Assembly: GCA_964560875.1 (NCBI GenBank)
Contig: CAZLMW010000111.1
Location: forward strand, 1-26,916
Direction of reading: 5' to 3'
From: CAZLMW01 sp964560875
Lineage (GTDB): Bacteria > Myxococcota_A > UBA9042
Length of the DNA stretch: 26,916 bases
The stretch's first letter is position 1. Each line of letters starts with the position of its first letter. Of the stretch, positions 24,257 to 26,916 are shown piece by piece. The notes below the pieces were generated by a model. It was given only the letters and a program-made list of their open reading frames with translations, was not told where the DNA came from and ran no database searches. The position numbers and the translations under genes are program-made.

Positions 24257-26890
24257 ATGCACACTCCGAAGATGTCCACCGGCGAACCCGCGCTCAGCCC
24301 CGACGGCCAACTCCACCTACGGCCCACAGACGCTCAGCCGCTGGCCAGAGGCCTCGTCGAGCGGCTCGACGCAGCTTTCGCGCGCTCGGCCGCCCACGGG
24401 TTGCTCCACCTCGGCGCCGCGGAGGTCGCAACCGCGCTGCCCCAGCCCTGGGCTTGGTGGCGTGACGTCGCCGGGCTGCTCCCTACCAGGCTCTGCCGGC
24501 AGCCATTCACCCCGGCGGCATCGGCCATCGACATCCCCGCGCCCCGCGGTGAGCTGAACGCGCTCGTCCTGCGCGCCCCGCCCATGCACGGCGGGGAGTA
24601 CCTCGACGTCGACATCCTGGAGTCGCTGTGGAACGGGATGCTCGCGGCGCTTGGCGGGCTGGCTGTGGATGGTATCCAGAGCTGGCTCGCCGCCCAGCAT
24701 CCGTCGTGGCACGCGGTCGGCCGCGTTCACCTGCACCTCGCCGAGCACAAGGCGGATCCGTCGCGGCCATTCGCGTTCATGGCGACCTACACAACGCGCC
24801 TCTCGGCAGCCGCCAGACCGCAGCATGTCCCGCTCGGCCGGGCTGTCCAACATGCCGCCACAACGGGCGACAGGGCCGAGTTGCTGTCGTTGCTTGAGCC
24901 GATCGAGCGGGCCGCAAAAGACAGCGCTTGGCTCGCTGAGCAGGTGCAAGCGGGCGCCCTCTATCGACCGGCGCGCTGGACACCGCAGCAGGCGCTCGCG
25001 TTGCTCAAGGAAGTCCCGACCCTCGAACAGGCCGGCGTCAGCGTTCGGATGCCTGCCAACTGGAAAGGCAAGCGTCCGGCGAGGGTGCAGGTGGCGGCGA
25101 CAGTCGGCGAAACGAATTCGTCGGTCATCGGCAGCGAGGCCCTGCTCGACTTCCATGTGCATCTGAGCATCGGCGGCGAGACACTCAGCGGGGAGGAGGT
25201 GTCAGCCCTGCTGGCGAGCGTGGATGGCATGCAGCTCATCCGCGGGCAGTGGGTTGAGGTCGATCGGGAGCGGCTCGTCGAGGTGATGGCGCACTACGAG
25301 CGCGTGCAGTCGCTTGCGGAGTCCGGTGGGCTCGACTTCCGCGACGCGATGAAGCTGCTGGCCGGTGCGCCGCTGGGCGCGGCCCAAGACGGCGACGAAC
25401 CGGACCGGGAGTGGAGCCATGTGGTCGCCGGCAAGTGGCTGAAGGCGACGCTGAAGGCGCTGCGGGAGCCTTCCGCGAGGCTCGGCGTGGACGCAGCTGC
25501 CGCAGGCCTGAACGCCACGCTTCGCCCCTACCAGGAGGCGGGCGTGGGCTGGCTCTTGCTGCTCGCCCGCCTTCGGCTCGGGGCATGCCTGGCCGACGAC
25601 ATGGGGCTTGGCAAGACGCTCCAGGTGCTCGCGCTGCTGGTCATGCTCAAGGCGGACGGCCAGGGCGGACCGGCGCTGGTGGTTGCTCCCGCCTCCCTGT
25701 TGGGCAACTGGCAGGCTGAGGCAGCGCGGTTCGCGCCCGGACTGCGGGTTTGTGTCGCGCATCGGTCGGCAACCGAGGACGCCGCGCTGCCCGGTCGGAC
25801 ACAGGGCGACCTCGCCGCTGTCGACGTGGTGTTGACGACCTACGCCACCCTGGCCAGGGACGACGAGCTGCGGGCGCTGCAATGGCGGCTGTGTGTGCTC
25901 GACGAAGCCCAGGCCATCAAGAACCCCGGCACGCGCCAGACCCGCGCGGTCAAGCAGCTGCGCGCTGACACTCGCATCGCGATGACGGGAACGCCGGTCG
26001 AGAACCGGCTGTCTGACCTGTGGTCGCTCATGGACTTCCTGAACCCGGGACTGCTCGGCAGCAACAAGGCGTTCGGCAAGCACGTCAAGCGGATGGCCAC
26101 CGCGCCGGATGGCTACGCGCCGCTGCGGGCGCTCATTGCGCCGTACCTGCTGAGACGCCGCAAGACCGACAAAGGCGTCATCGCCGATCTGCCCGACAAG
26201 ACAGAAATGCGGGCGTTTTGCGGGCTCTCGAAACTGCAGGCTGCGCTGTACATGAAGTCAGTCCAAGCGCTTGCTGAGGCACTGCAGAGCGCCGACGGCA
26301 TGGCGCGGCGCGGGCTCATCCTCGCGGCGCTGATGCGTTTCAAACAGATCTGCAACCACCCTTCGCAATGGCTGGGGGATGGTGCCTGGAAGCCCAGCGA
26401 CAGCGGCAAGTTCCAGCGGCTCGGCGAACTCGCCCAGACCGTCGCCTCGCGCGGCGACAAGATGCTCGTCTTCACCCAGTTTCGTCAGACCATCCCGCCG
26501 CTGCAGGCGTTCCTACAGGCGATCTTTGGCACAGCTGGCCTCGTCATCCACGGCGGCACGCCGATTCGTCAGCGCACCGAGCGGGTCAAGCGATTCGGTG
26601 GCGATGCCAACGCGGGCTTCTTCATTCTGTCGCTCAAGGCCGGTGGCACCGGGCTGAACCTCACAGCGGCATCGCACGTGGTGCACTTTGACCGCTGGTG
26701 GAACCCGGCGGTCGAGGATCAGGCCACCGACCGAGCGTATCGCATTGGCCAGAAGCGCAACGTGCTCGTGCACAAGCTGGTGTGCCGCGGCACGGTCGAG
26801 GAGCGCATCGACGAGCTCATCGCCGATAAGCGCAAGCTCTCGGACGACGTGCTCGGCGGCGGCGGCGCAGGCCCGATTGGAAGTCGCTGA
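24257..26890 (+). CDS. SNF2-family DNA-dependent ATPase/helicase (877 aa)
   Basis: This is a complete bacterial Swi2/Snf2 (HepA/RapA-like) ATPase. Residues about 240-370 fit the SNF2-associated bacterial domain (LLDFHVHLSIGGETLSGEEV, then LDFRDAMKLL). The ATPase core begins at LRPYQEAGVGWLL. Motif I is DDMGLGKT (447-454), motif II DEAQ (549-552), motif III MTGTPVEN (from 576), and MLVFTQF and LKAGGTGLNL mark the second RecA lobe. Motif VI is QATDRAYRIGQ (822-832). All key residues are present, so it should be active as a DNA translocase remodelling protein-DNA complexes. ATG 24257 is the first possible start (in-frame stop at 24251); ATG 24272 is an alternative, and neither has a strong ribosome-binding site. 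Relatives often sit beside a SWIM zinc-finger gene, which may lie beyond the window. No functional link to the surface-protein operons is apparent. Confidence 0.93.
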   Translation: MHTPKMSTGEPALSPDGQLHLRPTDAQPLARGLVERLDAAFARSAAHGLLHLGAAEVATALPQPWAWWRDVAGLLPTRLCRQPFTPAASAIDIPAPRGELNALVLRAPPMHGGEYLDVDILESLWNGMLAALGGLAVDGIQSWLAAQHPSWHAVGRVHLHLAEHKADPSRPFAFMATYTTRLSAAARPQHVPLGRAVQHAATTGDRAELLSLLEPIERAAKDSAWLAEQVQAGALYRPARWTPQQALALLKEVPTLEQAGVSVRMPANWKGKRPARVQVAATVGETNSSVIGSEALLDFHVHLSIGGETLSGEEVSALLASVDGMQLIRGQWVEVDRERLVEVMAHYERVQSLAESGGLDFRDAMKLLAGAPLGAAQDGDEPDREWSHVVAGKWLKATLKALREPSARLGVDAAAAGLNATLRPYQEAGVGWLLLLARLRLGACLADDMGLGKTLQVLALLVMLKADGQGGPALVVAPASLLGNWQAEAARFAPGLRVCVAHRSATEDAALPGRTQGDLAAVDVVLTTYATLARDDELRALQWRLCVLDEAQAIKNPGTRQTRAVKQLRADTRIAMTGTPVENRLSDLWSLMDFLNPGLLGSNKAFGKHVKRMATAPDGYAPLRALIAPYLLRRRKTDKGVIADLPDKTEMRAFCGLSKLQAALYMKSVQALAEALQSADGMARRGLILAALMRFKQICNHPSQWLGDGAWKPSDSGKFQRLGELAQTVASRGDKMLVFTQFRQTIPPLQAFLQAIFGTAGLVIHGGTPIRQRTERVKRFGGDANAGFFILSLKAGGTGLNLTAASHVVHFDRWWNPAVEDQATDRAYRIGQKRNVLVHKLVCRGTVEERIDELIADKRKLSDDVLGGGGAGPIGSR

Positions 26891-26916
26891 CTGAGCGATA
26901 ACCCGGGTCCGGGCCA
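26891..26916 (+). other. Short sequence after the helicase stop
   Basis: The remaining 26 nt contain CCCGG-GT-CCGGG, a 5-bp inverted repeat without a following T tract. This is too little to call a terminator or a next gene. Confidence 0.3.

Noticed and set aside
23786..24316. A 176-codon minus-strand frame upstream of the operon as a gene
   Set aside because: It is Arg/Ser-rich, without motif or ribosome-binding site. The paralogue relic lies in a different frame of the same strand.

Overview
This GC-rich window looks like a chromosomal accessory region from a bacterium of the Myxococcota/Bradymonadota type. That placement is an inference from the style of the genes: giant secreted lipoproteins with cysteine-rich repeats, NHL propellers and a DUF1554-type tip, plus a bacterial SNF2 helicase. 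No rRNA, tRNA or universal marker gene is present to confirm it.

Layout. Positions 1-555 are non-coding and repeat-rich: a long inverted repeat at 82-159, then four near-identical 26-bp palindromic elements at 238-396, two of them inside a 77-bp repeat. A plus-strand operon follows (556-17903): a 2240-aa lipoprotein, a 512-aa lipoprotein and a 3022-aa lipoprotein, joined by a 21-nt gap (or direct abutment) and an ATGA overlap. A convergent minus-strand operon (23782 down to 17914) holds two tandem secreted paralogues, a 647-aa Cys-rich lipoprotein, a third paralogue and a small secreted C39-like cysteine peptidase; the last three genes are coupled by overlapping stop/start codons. The operons meet tail to tail with 10 nt between them. 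The interval 23783-24256 holds two gene relics or small genes: a somatomedin-B-like Cys/Trp-rich reading frame (plus) and the C-terminal end of a fourth paralogue (minus). A complete SNF2-family helicase (24257-26890, plus) closes the window.

How the genes may work together. All four lipoproteins share one plan: lipobox, acidic linker, three short Cys modules, then a variable number of about 43-residue six-Cys repeats (my counts: 11, 7, 19 and 9). The two giants add three and four NHL blocks, each with exactly six blades by my count (18 and 24 in total), separated by a third kind of Cys-rich linker and ending in the same DUF1554/endostatin-like tip. This suggests lipid-anchored, disulfide-stiffened stalks carrying strings of propellers and a terminal binding domain on the cell surface. 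The convergent operon supplies another stalk, three related proteins with a tail-fibre-like body and divergent Cys-containing C-terminal heads, and a possible processing enzyme. I infer a surface adhesion or recognition apparatus; its target and purpose cannot be read from the sequence. The helicase looks unrelated.
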